Part shown: positions 45,866 through 55,902 of the stretch, one piece after another
How the letters are laid out: every line of letters starts with the position of its first letter
How positions within the stretch are numbered: position 1 is the stretch's first letter
Assembly (NCBI RefSeq): GCF_000671395.1
Contig: NZ_AQQY01000001.1
Location: 620,001 to 684,000, forward strand
Source: Actibacterium atlanticum
Lineage (GTDB): Bacteria > Pseudomonadota > Alphaproteobacteria > Rhodobacterales > Rhodobacteraceae
DNA length: 64,000 bases
Direction of reading: 5' to 3'
Notes under the pieces: generated by a model
What the model was told of the DNA's origin: nothing
The model's database searches: none
What the model saw: only the letters and a program-made list of their open reading frames with translations
Program-made: the position numbers and the translations under genes

Positions 45866-46951
45866 ATGGAAGATCAAATCGGCGTACTGCCTGCGCAAGC
45901 CATTGAAAACATGATTGAAACTGGCGCTCTTGCCGGTCAGCCTGCGATCGAAGCGGCTCAGGTTCAACCTGCATCTCTGGATTTAAGACTGGGCAATGTG
46001 GCCTATCGGGTACGGGCCTCTTTCCTGGCGGGTGAAGGGCGCAGCGTTGCGGATCGTCTGTCAGAATTTGAGATGCATCAGATTGATCTGACCGACAGTG
46101 CGGTGCTTGAAAAGGGCTGCGTCTATGTGGTGCCCCTGATGGAGAGCCTCGCCCTGCCCCAGTCAATTCAGGCGGTGGCGAATGCGAAGTCTTCGACCGG
46201 GCGTCTTGACCTTCTGACCCGCACAATCACCGATGGTGGCACAGAATTTGACCGCATTCCCGCAGGTTATACCGGCCCGCTTTATGCTGAAATCTGCCCG
46301 CGCAGCTTTTCCGTCAAAGTGCGCCCGGGCATGCGATTGAATCAGATCAGGTTCCGCAGCGGTCAGGCCATTCTGGATGATGCCACGCTGAAGGACCTGC
46401 ATGCCAAGACCCCGCTGGTCACTGGCGGCCCGGCGGTCATTTCCGAGGGGCTGGGCTTTTCGGTTGATCTGGAGCCGGCAAAGGGTGACTTGGTTGGCTA
46501 TCGCGCCAAGCCCCACACCGGGGTGATTGATCTGGATCTGATCAACCATTACGACCCGGCCGATTACTGGGAACCGATCCATACGAAAGACGGTCAGATC
46601 ATCCTTGATCCCGGCGCTTTCTACATTTTGGTCAGCCGTGAAGCCGTGTGTATTCCGCCGCTCTATGCTGCTGAAATGGCACCATATTTAGCGATGGTCG
46701 GAGAATTCCGCGTGCATTATGCAGGGTTCTTTGACCCGGGTTTCGGCCATGCCGAAGCCGGTGGAGCCGGCGCACGCGGCGTGCTTGAAGTACGCTGCCA
46801 CGAAGCGCCCTTTGTGCTGGAACACGGCCAGATTGTCGGACGGTTGGTCTATGAGAAAATGGCACAACGCCCAACCGAATTGTACGGCGTGGGCATTGCG
46901 TCAAACTATCAGGGCCAAGGGCTGAAATTGTCCAAGCATTTCCGGGCCTGA
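45866..46951 (+). CDS. dcd: 2'-Deoxycytidine 5'-triphosphate deaminase, double-domain form
   Basis: The enzyme deaminates dCTP to dUTP, the source of thymidylate. The 361-residue protein is about twice the length of E. coli Dcd because two dUTPase-fold domains are joined. The first has QPASLDLRLGNVAYRV and VANAKSSTGRLDLLTRTITD; the second has DPGAFYILVSREAVCIPPLY and HYAGFFDPGFGHAE. The long form is known in alphaproteobacteria. GGGGGA lies before the ATG. Confidence 0.9.
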   Translation: MEDQIGVLPAQAIENMIETGALAGQPAIEAAQVQPASLDLRLGNVAYRVRASFLAGEGRSVADRLSEFEMHQIDLTDSAVLEKGCVYVVPLMESLALPQSIQAVANAKSSTGRLDLLTRTITDGGTEFDRIPAGYTGPLYAEICPRSFSVKVRPGMRLNQIRFRSGQAILDDATLKDLHAKTPLVTGGPAVISEGLGFSVDLEPAKGDLVGYRAKPHTGVIDLDLINHYDPADYWEPIHTKDGQIILDPGAFYILVSREAVCIPPLYAAEMAPYLAMVGEFRVHYAGFFDPGFGHAEAGGAGARGVLEVRCHEAPFVLEHGQIVGRLVYEKMAQRPTELYGVGIASNYQGQGLKLSKHFRA

Positions 46952-46958
46952 GCACCGT

Positions 46959-47171
46959 TCAGAATTTGCCGATCTTGCGTGTGACCCGCATCGCTTTTCT
47001 GGCATTTTTGGTCTGCTGGCGGGCGTTCTTGGCCTGCTGACGTTCTGCGGGCGTCATATCCTGCGGGTCGCGGCCACGCGTCGCGGCCATGTTAATCCCC
47101 TTGTTGACACCTTTATTGATCAGCTTTCGGGTGATCATGCGGATCACCATATTAATCATCTGGTTGCTCAT
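46959..47171 (-). CDS. Small basic protein of unknown function next to scpB
   Basis: A 70-residue very basic protein (SNQMINMVIRMITRKLINKG start; Arg/Lys-rich, Gln-rich tail ending RKIGKF). The N-terminal part could be an amphipathic helix, the rest is likely nucleic-acid- or membrane-binding by charge. It lies 14 bp after scpB on the same strand. No family recognised. GAGG precedes the ATG. Confidence 0.55.
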   Translation of the reverse strand: MSNQMINMVIRMITRKLINKGVNKGINMAATRGRDPQDMTPAERQQAKNARQQTKNARKAMRVTRKIGKF

Positions 47172-47185
47172 TGTTTCGACCCTCC

Positions 47186-47830
47186 TCAGGCGTCGTCCTC
47201 AAACATATCGCTTTGGTCTTCGTCTTCGGGATTTTCGTCCTCGCCCAGATTTCCGGGCGGGGGTCTGTTTTCAAGCAGCCCGGCCGAGCGCAGCTCTTTG
47301 AGCCCAGGCAGGTCGCGCGCGCTTTCCAGGCCGAAATGGTCCAGAAAATCCTGTGTCACCACAAAGGTCACCGGACGGCCCGGTGTCATGCGGCGGCGCC
47401 CAAAACGGATCCACTCCATTTCAAGCAACTGATCAATCGTCCCGCGGCTGACACTCACGCCGCGAATTTCTTCGATTTCTGCGCGGGTGACGGGCGCATG
47501 ATAGGCAATGATCGCCAAGGTTTCGATTGCAGCACGGCTCAGCTTGCGAGTTTCAACCGTTTCTTTTTGCATCAAGAAACCAAGGTCAGGCGCGGTGCGC
47601 ATGGCCCAGGCGTCCCCTACTTTCACCACACGCACGCCGCGTCCTTCATAGCGTTTGCGCAGCAGGTGCAAGGCCTCGGCCGCGTCGCAGCCATGAGGCA
47701 TACGGGCGTTCAAATCAGCCACGCTGACCGGCTCGGCGCTGGCAAACAGCACGGCTTCGACCATGCGCTCTTGTTCACCCATGGGCGGCGCTTCAAAGAG
47801 GGTCTGTTCGTCACTTTGCGGTTCGGCCAT
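47186..47830 (-). CDS. scpB: Segregation and condensation protein ScpB
   Basis: ScpB, with ScpA and SMC, forms the bacterial condensin. The 214-residue protein has MVEAVLFASAEPVSVADLNA, LSRAAIETLAIIAYHAPVTR and IRGVSVSRGTIDQLLE, the tandem winged-helix pattern of the family. The acidic tail is usual. ATG 47830 overlaps the scpA stop codon (TAATG); an upstream in-frame start lies inside scpA. Confidence 0.95.
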   Translation of the reverse strand: MAEPQSDEQTLFEAPPMGEQERMVEAVLFASAEPVSVADLNARMPHGCDAAEALHLLRKRYEGRGVRVVKVGDAWAMRTAPDLGFLMQKETVETRKLSRAAIETLAIIAYHAPVTRAEIEEIRGVSVSRGTIDQLLEMEWIRFGRRRMTPGRPVTFVVTQDFLDHFGLESARDLPGLKELRSAGLLENRPPPGNLGEDENPEDEDQSDMFEDDA

Positions 47831-48606
47831 TAATCCGGCTTCCTGCGTATTTGGATGGGAGCGAAGGTTTCGCCCTGTTTGATTTCTATCGCCCCGGCCT
47901 TGGCAAGTTCGAGCGATGCGGCGAACGTAGCGGCAGTGGCCGAGCGACGTTTTTGCGGGTCTGTGTGCCAACCTTCAGGCAGGTAGCTGACCAGCATTGT
48001 CCAATCTCCAGCATAACCAATCAAGTGGCGCATGCTCTCAAGCGCCTGTTCCATGGTTAATACTGCATCACGATCCATCACAAAGGGGCGGAATTCGTCG
48101 CGGGTACGGATGCGGGCGTAACCCTGCATCAGATCGAGCAGCGTAGCCGTATAGGTTATTTTGCGCACACGGGTGACATCCTCGGGAATACCGCGCACGA
48201 AAAAGTCGCGGCCAAGCTGGTCTCGCCCCATCAAACGTGCAGCGGAATCCCGCATCGCCTGAAGGCGTTCCAGCTGAAAGGCCAGGTGGGCGGCCAGTTC
48301 TTCGCCCGACGGCCCCTCGTCTTCGGGGTCCGGTGGCAACAGAAGTCGTGACTTCAAAAACGCCAGCCAAGCCGCCATCACCAGATAGTCCGCAGCCAGT
48401 TCCAGGCGCAGCTGTTTGGCGCGTTCCACAAAAGCCAGATACTGTTGCGCCAGATGCATGACCGAGATCTTGCGCAGGTCGACTTTCTGTGTGCGCGACA
48501 GCGTCAGAAGAACGTCCAACGGTCCTTCAAACCCATCCACATCAACAATCAGCGATTCCGCCTCGACCCGTTCGGCGACAGACAGAGGCAGCTGTGGCTC
48601 AGACAT
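47830..48606 (-). CDS. scpA: Segregation and condensation protein ScpA
   Basis: The 258-residue kleisin subunit has VDVDGFEGPLDVLLTLSRTQ, KVDLRKISVMHLAQQYLAFV and LAADYLVMAAWLAFLKSRLL in the N-terminal SMC-binding part and a C-terminal helix-turn domain. It overlaps nagZ upstream by 8 bp and scpB by 1 bp. The order nagZ-scpA-scpB is common in the group. Confidence 0.95.
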   Translation of the reverse strand: MSEPQLPLSVAERVEAESLIVDVDGFEGPLDVLLTLSRTQKVDLRKISVMHLAQQYLAFVERAKQLRLELAADYLVMAAWLAFLKSRLLLPPDPEDEGPSGEELAAHLAFQLERLQAMRDSAARLMGRDQLGRDFFVRGIPEDVTRVRKITYTATLLDLMQGYARIRTRDEFRPFVMDRDAVLTMEQALESMRHLIGYAGDWTMLVSYLPEGWHTDPQKRRSATAATFAASLELAKAGAIEIKQGETFAPIQIRRKPD

Positions 48607-49600
48607 GGGTCACAGCCATGCGGGCATCCCACTGCGCGATCAAATCGACAGGGTCTTCAGGCGCGCCACGAAGGGCAAGAGCGGCATCAGCGCGGGTCAA
48701 AGCAGCGGTGTTCAGGGCGCCGCAAGCCTTTGCAATATCCAGCATTTCCGGCATCTTGCCGTTGCAATGCAGAATGATATCGCAGCCCGCGCCCAACGCG
48801 ATTTCACATCTGTTTTGCATGTCACCCGATAGCGCGTGCATAGAAATGTCGTCGCTCATCAACAGCCCGTCAAACCCGATATCTTTACGCATGATCTGAT
48901 GCACAATCGACGAGTTTGTCGCGCAGTGAACACTGTCCAGTGCTTCGAACACAACGTGCGCCGTCATGCCCAAGGGCAGGTCTGACAGCGCTTTGAACGC
49001 GTTGAAATCCTCGTCAAACAGTGTCTGTGCCGGCAGATCGACACGCGGTAGTTCCAGATGGCTGTCAGCCGTTGCAGCACCATGGCCGGGGATATGTTTA
49101 AGCACCGGAAGCACGCCACCTGCCAGCAAACCATCGGCCACCGCGCGGCCAATCTTGGCCACCTGAACCGGGTTCATCCCATAGCAGCGGTTGTACAGAA
49201 CCGGGTGGGTGTCGGGCCGGGCGATATCCGCACAAGGGGCGCAGTTTACATCGACCCCTACCGCACGCAGCTCGGCCGCAATCACGCGATAGCGCAGTTT
49301 CATGATCTCAGCTGCGGCCTCTGCGGCTCCTTCAACCTGACTAAGCGGCGGGATCCATTCGCGCCAGTGCGGCGCGGTCAGGCGTTCGACGCGCCCCCCC
49401 TCCTGATCAATCAGGATCATGGCATCACGCCCAACGCAGTCACGAAGTTCGCTTGTCAGAGAGCGCAGCTGATCAGGAGTGTCGACGTTACGGGCAAACA
49501 GAATGAACCCCAACGGGTCACTTTCAGCGAAGAAGGCTTTTTCCGTTGCGCTCAGACGTAGCCCTTCGCAGCCAAAAATGTAAGCTCCGGGCGCGCTCAA
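48599..49600 (-). CDS. nagZ: Beta-N-acetylhexosaminidase NagZ
   Basis: NagZ cuts N-acetylglucosamine from muropeptides in cell-wall recycling (family GH3, cytoplasmic). The 333-residue protein has IDQEGGRVERLTAPHWREW, the signature LKHIPGHGAATADSHLELP near residue 155 with the catalytic Asp-His dyad, and GFDGLLMSDDISMHAL with the nucleophile. No ATG fits: TTG 49600 gives the usual start SAPGAYIFGCEG and overlaps the SPOR gene stop; a further TTG at 49621 is possible. Confidence 0.93.
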   Translation of the reverse strand: MSAPGAYIFGCEGLRLSATEKAFFAESDPLGFILFARNVDTPDQLRSLTSELRDCVGRDAMILIDQEGGRVERLTAPHWREWIPPLSQVEGAAEAAAEIMKLRYRVIAAELRAVGVDVNCAPCADIARPDTHPVLYNRCYGMNPVQVAKIGRAVADGLLAGGVLPVLKHIPGHGAATADSHLELPRVDLPAQTLFDEDFNAFKALSDLPLGMTAHVVFEALDSVHCATNSSIVHQIMRKDIGFDGLLMSDDISMHALSGDMQNRCEIALGAGCDIILHCNGKMPEMLDIAKACGALNTAALTRADAALALRGAPEDPVDLIAQWDARMAVTHV

Positions 49601-50556
49601 CGAGACACCACCGGAATGCAATCAGCCTTTTCTGCGGTCAGCGCAGCGCAGAAGCGGCGCGCATCAGACAAGTCCGTAAAACCCACGGCGCGCAGGCGGT
49701 AAAAAGTGCGCCCACCACTTACGGCTGATTGGACAAGTCTTTGTTTTCCTTCCAGAAGACTTCCGAATTTGACCGACAGGCGCTGCCATTCATTGCGCGC
49801 CACTTCGGGGCTGTCAAAGGCGCCCAACTGCACCAGATTTGTCCCGGGCGCGACAGAGGTGGCGCTGACTTCTGTAGAAACGCTTGCCGGGGCCGGGCGC
49901 GATGCGGTCAGATCAACAGCCGGGCGCGGTTTGGGGCGCGGTGAACTTTGCAGGCCAGACACTTTAGGCACGGCAACGGGTGCGGGCGCTGGGGCCGGTG
50001 CCGGAGCGACAGCAGCGGTTTGAACTGGCTCAACCGGCGGCGACAGCGGCGTCGCCCCTTCCGAAATCTCCTGCGCCAACGCCAAAGCGGCGGCAACGGC
50101 CTCGGGCGCCACAATAGGTGACTGCGGGGCGGGTTCGGGCGCGGTGTCGGGTGTGGTCGCGGGCGCTGCGGCGGTTTCGACGCGCGGAACCGGGCGGAGC
50201 GCAGCTGGCGTCGCATCTTCAGTTGCCAGATCAACCGGGCTTGGCGCCAATAGCAAGCGATCTGCGGGTTCTGCGGCTTCGCCTTCTGCGGCGACCTGAT
50301 TGACGGCCAGACCTTGATGATCGGCCTGTTGACCGCCCGGATCAACCGGCGCCACGCGCATCGGGCCTTCCAATGCCTGCACCACAGGGACGCCTGACAC
50401 GTCCCGCATGGTCAGCTGAACACCCCAAACAGCCAGCCCAACCACCAGTCCAACCGAGGTCAAAGCCCCGGCCCAGGTGACCATGCTTTGCACAGCGCCA
50501 GAGCGCGGCTGTGCCTGAGGTTCTGTGTGATATTCGTCGTAGTCGATGTCTGCCAT
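49597..50556 (-). CDS. SPOR-domain cell envelope protein
   Basis: The 319-residue bitopic protein has a short acidic cytoplasmic start, one transmembrane helix near residues 25-50 (WAGALTSVGLVVGLAVWGVQ), a long Pro/Ala-rich periplasmic linker, and a C-terminal SPOR domain (LVQLGAFDSPEVARNEWQRL and FYRLRAVGFTDLSDARRFC). SPOR domains bind denuded peptidoglycan at the division site. It lies between argS and nagZ on the same strand. Confidence 0.9.
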   Translation of the reverse strand: MADIDYDEYHTEPQAQPRSGAVQSMVTWAGALTSVGLVVGLAVWGVQLTMRDVSGVPVVQALEGPMRVAPVDPGGQQADHQGLAVNQVAAEGEAAEPADRLLLAPSPVDLATEDATPAALRPVPRVETAAAPATTPDTAPEPAPQSPIVAPEAVAAALALAQEISEGATPLSPPVEPVQTAAVAPAPAPAPAPVAVPKVSGLQSSPRPKPRPAVDLTASRPAPASVSTEVSATSVAPGTNLVQLGAFDSPEVARNEWQRLSVKFGSLLEGKQRLVQSAVSGGRTFYRLRAVGFTDLSDARRFCAALTAEKADCIPVVSR

Positions 50557-50645
50557 ACCCGCCTCGCCGTCGACGGGCCGCGCGGTTTAACCGTGCAACC
50601 CGAACTGTCTTGCCTGCCTTCGACGCTGCGGTTTGCGCTTGTTTT

Positions 50646-52391
50646 TCAGCGCATTTCTTCCAGCGGCGTCACACCAAGAATACCAAGACCGGCGGAAATA
50701 ACAACGGCCACGGAGCGGGCCAGCGCAATTTTCGCCTGAGATGTGGCCGCGTCACCCTCTTGCAGGAAGCGGAGTTCAGGCAGATCATTGCCGCGGTTCC
50801 ACAGCGAATGCAGGTCCGAGGCAAGCTCATAGAGGTAAAACGCTACCCGGTGCGGCTCGTGCGTGCGGGCAGCGATTTCGACAATGCGCGGCCATTCGGC
50901 CAGTTTCTTGGCCACAGCCAGTTCTGCTTCGTGGTCCAGTTTCGACAGGTCGGCCCCTGCAAGCGTCGGGTCATCCACGGCCACGCCGCCCTCGGTCGCC
51001 TTGCGCAGCACCGAGCACACCCGCGCATGGGCGTATTGCACATAGAAAACCGGGTTGTCTTTGGATTGTTCGAGCACCTTGTCGAAATCAAAATCCAGCG
51101 GCGCGTCGTTTTTCCGGGTCAGCATGACAAAACGGGTCACACCGGCGCCCACCTGATCGACCACGTCGCGCAGGGTCACGAAGTTGCCCGCCCGTTTCGA
51201 CATTTTGAACGGCTCGCCGTTTTTGAACAGGCGCACCAGCTGCGTCAGCTTGATGTCCAGCGGCACTTTGCCGTCTGACAGAGCCGATACAGCGGCCTTC
51301 ATCCGTTTGACATAGCCACCGTGGTCGGCGCCAAAAACGTCGATCAGTTGGTCATAGCCGCGCGAAACCTTGTCATAGTGATAGGCGATATCGGGGGCGA
51401 AATAGGTCCAGGCACCGTCCGACTTCTTGACAGGGCGGTCAACGTCATCCCCGTGCTCGGTGGATTTGAACAGGGTCTGTTCGCGCGGTTCCCAATCTTC
51501 GGGCATCTTACCCTTGGGCGGCTCAAGCACGCCTTCATAGATCAGGCCCTTGTTTTCAAGGCTTTCCAAGGCGCTTTCGATCTTGCCCGTGCCATAGAGC
51601 GATTTTTCGCTATAGAAAACGTCCATTTCGACGCCCAAGGCGGCCAGATCGGCGCGGATCAGATCCATCATCGCTTCGGTAGAGAACTCGCGCACCTCGT
51701 CCAGCCAGATGTCTTCGCCTTTGCCAACATAGGCATCGCCCACCTTGGCTTTCAGGTCCTCACCGACCGCAACCAGATAATCCCCCGGATAGGTGCCATC
51801 AGGGAATTCAACCTTCTCACCGTGCGCTTCGAGATACCGAAGATAGACCGAGCGCGCCAAAACATCGACCTGCGCGCCACCGTCGTTGATGTAATATTCG
51901 CGGGTCACGTCAAAACCTGCGTAATCCAACAGGCTACACAGCGCGTCGCCAAACACCGCACCACGGGTGTGGCCCACGTGCAAAGGCCCGGTCGGGTTGG
52001 CCGAGACATACTCGACGTTCACCTTGTCGCCCTGCCCCATGTCCGAGCGGCCAAAAGAGGCGCCTTGCTCTAGTACGGCTTTGACCAGCCCCTGCCACAG
52101 CGCAGGCGCCAGACGCAGATTCAGGAAACCCGGGCCCGCAACCTCGGCCAATGCAATCCGATCATCGGCGGCCAACTTGGCGGCCAAAGCATCGGCAATG
52201 TCACGCGGCTTCATCTTGGCGGGTTTGGCCAGCACCATCGCGGCGTTAGTGGCCATATCCCCATGAGCGGCATCGCGCGGAGGCTCCACCGCAACATTCT
52301 TGAAATCCAGCCCCTCGGGCAGCACACCCTCGGCCACCATTTGGGTCAGGCTGTCGATCACCAGCGCGCGCAGTTCGGTAAAGAGGTTCAT
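50646..52391 (-). CDS. argS: Arginyl-tRNA synthetase
   Basis: ArgRS charges tRNA-Arg. The 581-residue class I enzyme has the HIGH-like motif [20 protein letters not shown] near residue 125, the KMSK-like [19 protein letters not shown] near residue 400 and the C-terminal DALR-type anticodon domain. ATG 52391 is chosen because AAAGG lies 9 bases upstream; an ATG three codons earlier is too close to it. Confidence 0.97.
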   Translation of the reverse strand: MNLFTELRALVIDSLTQMVAEGVLPEGLDFKNVAVEPPRDAAHGDMATNAAMVLAKPAKMKPRDIADALAAKLAADDRIALAEVAGPGFLNLRLAPALWQGLVKAVLEQGASFGRSDMGQGDKVNVEYVSANPTGPLHVGHTRGAVFGDALCSLLDYAGFDVTREYYINDGGAQVDVLARSVYLRYLEAHGEKVEFPDGTYPGDYLVAVGEDLKAKVGDAYVGKGEDIWLDEVREFSTEAMMDLIRADLAALGVEMDVFYSEKSLYGTGKIESALESLENKGLIYEGVLEPPKGKMPEDWEPREQTLFKSTEHGDDVDRPVKKSDGAWTYFAPDIAYHYDKVSRGYDQLIDVFGADHGGYVKRMKAAVSALSDGKVPLDIKLTQLVRLFKNGEPFKMSKRAGNFVTLRDVVDQVGAGVTRFVMLTRKNDAPLDFDFDKVLEQSKDNPVFYVQYAHARVCSVLRKATEGGVAVDDPTLAGADLSKLDHEAELAVAKKLAEWPRIVEIAARTHEPHRVAFYLYELASDLHSLWNRGNDLPELRFLQEGDAATSQAKIALARSVAVVISAGLGILGVTPLEEMR

Positions 52392-52440
52392 TTCGGGCAT
52401 CCTTTGGTTGCCCGGCGGTTTACCACGGGCACAAGCGGCG

Positions 52441-54255
52441 TCAATCCTGCGTTGGCGGTTCGGGCGGCACCATGGTGATCAGCGTGCTGTCATGGGGCAG
52501 TTTAAGCTCGGGGTCATCGGCTACAAAGCTTAGATCGCCAGACGGCGTCAGGCGGCCCAGCAGTACGGCTTCGGGGTTCATTTCACGCCAATGTGTCAGG
52601 GTGAACTCTTCGCTGATCTTCGGCGTGCGGAACTGCCATCCGGCGCGCATCTTGCGGTCCAGCTCGGCAAAACCTTCGTCACCGCCAATGGCTTGGCCGC
52701 CCAGTGACGGTGGCAAGGCGTGGCGGGCAATCCCCTGCCCCGGCCGTTTGACCTGATGCACGTTGTCGCGGCCAAACTCGGGTGCCAGATCGGTGGCGAC
52801 CAGCGTGTTATAGGCGTCATTGTCGGTGGCGGCGATGATCATGCCATAAGGGGCCATTTCAAGGTGGTGTTCAGCGCCCTCAGACAGGATGTCGCCATAG
52901 AAGGTCGGCACTCCGGCCTCGCGCGCATGACGCAGGTGGCTGCGGTTACGGTCGGCGATCAGCACCGGAACTTCGATCTTTTGCAGGGCTTGCGCCAGCC
53001 CCAAAGACCAGCGCGAACCGCCCAACAGCACAACGCCCGAGACCTCTCCGCCGGTCAGGCCCAGAGCGCGCGCCAGCGGGGTCAGGGTGAATCCGTGCAA
53101 CACAACGGTGGCCGCGACCAAGGCAAAGGCCAGCGGTGCGATTTGCGCGCCATCGGTGATGCCAATCGCCGCCAAACGTTCGCCAAACAGCCCGGCCACG
53201 GCCACCAAAACCACCCCGCGCGGGCCGGTGAAGGCAACCAACAGCTTTTCGCGGACCGGCAACCCGGTGAAGGCCAGCGACAACAATACCGTCAAAGGCC
53301 GCGCCACAAGAATCACACAGGCCACAAACGCTGCCGCGCGCCAGTCCAGCATCGCGAGTGTTTCCAGCTTCATCGACGCGGCCAGAAGGATAAACACCCC
53401 CGAAACCAACAAGATCGTGGCGTGTTCTTTGAACCGGCGCAGCTCGACGTAAGACGGTAAATCGGCATTGGCGATCCACAGGCCCATTACCGTTACGGCC
53501 AACAGCCCGCTTTCATGCAGCACCGCATCTGACAGAGCAAACGCGCCCAACAGCACGGCAAACAGCACAGGGACTTTCATGTATTCAGGCACCAAGGCGC
53601 GGCGGAACCCTTGTGCTATGCCCCAGCCCGCAGCTGCCCCAACGATGGCCGCGAAACCGATGCCGATGATCAGCTCTTGCGCGGCGTGGCCGGGCGTGGT
53701 GGCGGCGTTCATCACGATCACCACCTCAAAGGCCAGCACGGCGGCCAATGCGCCGACCGGGTCATTGACGATGGCCTCCCACTGCAACAAGGCGGCGGGG
53801 CGGCGTTTCAGGCGCGCCGAGCGCAGCAGGGGCGCGATCACCGTGGGGCCGGTGACGATCATGATGCCGCCAAAGACCCAAGACGCAGGCCAACCCAGAC
53901 CAGCAACATAGTGCAATGACAGGGCCGAAGCGACCCAGCCCACCGGCGCGCCGACAATGACCAGGCGCCGCACACCTTTGGCCGCGTCAGCCAGTGAATG
54001 CAGGTTCAGCGTCAGCCCGCCCTCAAACAGAATGATCGCGACGGCGATGGATATCATCGGCCCCATCAACGGGCCAATATCGCGCACCGGGTCAAAAAAC
54101 CCCAGAACCGGGCCAACCATCAGCCCGGCGAGCAGCATCAAAACAATCGCCGGCATGCGCAAACGCCACGCCAACCATTGCGACCCAACCCCCAAAGCGC
54201 CCACAAGGGCGAAGGCCATTACCGGGGTCATTGCCCCATCTGCTGCTACTGCCAT
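52441..54255 (-). CDS. Cation:proton antiporter (CPA type) with nucleotide-binding domain
   Basis: A 604-residue inner-membrane protein. The first 400 residues hold about 12 hydrophobic helices including [37 protein letters not shown] and the conserved [16 protein letters not shown] with the ion-binding Asp. The cytoplasmic C-terminal part is a TrkA-N-like domain ([55 protein letters not shown]). Na+ or K+ for H+ exchange is expected. ATG 54255 has GAGGAA six bases upstream; GTG 54258 is just before it. It follows argS on the same strand by 49 bp. Confidence 0.9.
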   Translation of the reverse strand: MAVAADGAMTPVMAFALVGALGVGSQWLAWRLRMPAIVLMLLAGLMVGPVLGFFDPVRDIGPLMGPMISIAVAIILFEGGLTLNLHSLADAAKGVRRLVIVGAPVGWVASALSLHYVAGLGWPASWVFGGIMIVTGPTVIAPLLRSARLKRRPAALLQWEAIVNDPVGALAAVLAFEVVIVMNAATTPGHAAQELIIGIGFAAIVGAAAGWGIAQGFRRALVPEYMKVPVLFAVLLGAFALSDAVLHESGLLAVTVMGLWIANADLPSYVELRRFKEHATILLVSGVFILLAASMKLETLAMLDWRAAAFVACVILVARPLTVLLSLAFTGLPVREKLLVAFTGPRGVVLVAVAGLFGERLAAIGITDGAQIAPLAFALVAATVVLHGFTLTPLARALGLTGGEVSGVVLLGGSRWSLGLAQALQKIEVPVLIADRNRSHLRHAREAGVPTFYGDILSEGAEHHLEMAPYGMIIAATDNDAYNTLVATDLAPEFGRDNVHQVKRPGQGIARHALPPSLGGQAIGGDEGFAELDRKMRAGWQFRTPKISEEFTLTHWREMNPEAVLLGRLTPSGDLSFVADDPELKLPHDSTLITMVPPEPPTQD

Positions 54256-54314
54256 CACGCGTTCCTCGTTACCTGACCGACAAGTTTGCCGATCCGTTCG
54301 TTCAGGGCAAGGGT

Positions 54315-55457
54315 CTAGACACTGGCGATTAGTCTGGAGTGTTCCTGCATGGCGAACCGATCCGTCATTCCCGAAATGTAATCAGATACGATCCGGGCCA
54401 GCGTGGTTTCGTCGCCTGCGTCAGCCACATCCTTGCGCCATTGTTTTGGCAGCAAATCGGGTTGTTCCATGAACAGAGGGAACAGCTCGTTGACCTGTTT
54501 GGTAACAACTTTGCGCATCTCAACAACCGAAGGCGCGCGGTACATGCGGTAAAACAGGAACTCGCGGATCACTTTCAGCTTTTCGAACACCTCATCCGAA
54601 AACCGAACCATCGGTCGCCCGGCATGGCGGATATCATCGGCCGATTTTGGGTCCAGAGCAGCCAGATTGGCTTTGGCCTGATCCAGAACATCCTCGACCA
54701 GAATGCCAAAAAACCGGCGCAGGGCTTCGTGGCGGCGGCGATAATAGTTCAGCCCGGGATACTTGGCATCAACGGCGGCGAAACAGCCATCCAGTAGGGG
54801 CAGTTCGGCCAGCTCATCGGTCGAGAAGAGTTCAGCCCGCAGGCCATCATGCAAATCATGGTTGTTATAGGCGATATCATCAGACAGCGCCGCCACCTGA
54901 GCTTCGCAACTGGCATGGGTGTGCAATTCAAGATCATGGCGCGCGTTATATTCAGACAGCGCATAAGGCAGATCGCCGGTCACCGGCCCATTGTGTTTGG
55001 CAATGCCTTCAAGGGTTTCCCATGTCAGGTTCAACCCGTCAAAATCGGCATAGTGACGTTCCAGCGAAGTCACGATCCGGATCGCCTGTGCGTTGTGATC
55101 AAACCCGCCGTAAGGCTCCATCAGCAATTCCAGCGCGTCTTCGCCGGTGTGCCCAAACGGCGTATGGCCCAGATCATGCGCCAACGCGACCCCTTCGGTC
55201 AGCGCAAGGTTCAGCCCCAGAACGCCCGAAATCGTGCGCGCCACCTGTGCAACCTCAATCGAATGGGTCAGGCGGGTGCGAAAGTAATCTCCCTCGTGTT
55301 CAATGAACACCTGGGTCTTATGTTTCAGGCGCCGAAAGCTTGACGCATGGATGATCCGATCCCGATCGCGCTGGAAACAACTGCGAAAGGTGCTGATCTC
55401 TTCGGGATAGAGCCGCCCGCGCGATTGTGCGGGATCGCACGCATAGGGTGCCACCAT
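54315..55457 (-). CDS. dgt: Deoxyguanosinetriphosphate triphosphohydrolase-like protein
   Basis: Dgt hydrolyses dNTPs (dGTP in E. coli) to nucleoside and triphosphate. The 380-residue HD-domain protein has FRSCFQRDRDRIIHASSFRR, RLKHKTQVFIEHEGDYFRTR, LTHSIEVAQVARTISG and the metal motif LAHDLGHTPFGHTGEDAL, plus DDIAYNNHDLHDGL. I prefer ATG 55457 (AGAGAA upstream, normal family start VAPYACDP) to ATG 55496. It is divergent from erpA, an arrangement common in the group. Confidence 0.94.
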   Translation of the reverse strand: MVAPYACDPAQSRGRLYPEEISTFRSCFQRDRDRIIHASSFRRLKHKTQVFIEHEGDYFRTRLTHSIEVAQVARTISGVLGLNLALTEGVALAHDLGHTPFGHTGEDALELLMEPYGGFDHNAQAIRIVTSLERHYADFDGLNLTWETLEGIAKHNGPVTGDLPYALSEYNARHDLELHTHASCEAQVAALSDDIAYNNHDLHDGLRAELFSTDELAELPLLDGCFAAVDAKYPGLNYYRRRHEALRRFFGILVEDVLDQAKANLAALDPKSADDIRHAGRPMVRFSDEVFEKLKVIREFLFYRMYRAPSVVEMRKVVTKQVNELFPLFMEQPDLLPKQWRKDVADAGDETTLARIVSDYISGMTDRFAMQEHSRLIASV

Positions 55458-55535
55458 TTTCTCTGCCTTTTCTTGTGGCCTGTTATCTTCGATCATATAT
55501 TGAACACGTCACAGGATTGATACGGGATTTTCACC

Positions 55536-55865
55536 ATGGACATCACCTTGCCGCCAAAGGTAACCGAACGCGCCTTTGAACGCCTTGCCGAGATCGGCGC
55601 GGGCGCGCAGGGAAAGGTGTTGCGCGTGGCCGTCGAAGGTGGCGGGTGTTCAGGGTTTCAGTATGAAATCAAACTGGACGACGCCGAGGCTGATGATCTG
55701 GTGCTTGAAGGCGCCGGGGAAAAGGTTGTGGTCGATTCCGTGTCCCTGCCCTTCCTATCCAATGCCGTTATCGACTTTACGGATGAAATCATTGGCGCGC
55801 GGTTTGTTATCGACAATCCAAACGCCACGGCCAGCTGCGGTTGTGGCACCAGTTTCTCGATGTGA
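55536..55865 (+). CDS. erpA: Iron-sulfur cluster insertion protein (ErpA/A-type carrier)
   Basis: The 109-residue A-type carrier passes Fe-S clusters to apo-enzymes. It has the three cysteines in EGGGCSGFQYEIKLD and NATASCGCGTSFSM, and ends properly. It could equally be called an IscA family member; the ErpA name rests on the ASCGCG tail. Confidence 0.9.
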   Translation: MDITLPPKVTERAFERLAEIGAGAQGKVLRVAVEGGGCSGFQYEIKLDDAEADDLVLEGAGEKVVVDSVSLPFLSNAVIDFTDEIIGARFVIDNPNATASCGCGTSFSM

Positions 55866-55902
55866 CTTGACGGCGCGGGTGGCTTAGGCGCATCTGCGCG
55901 TC

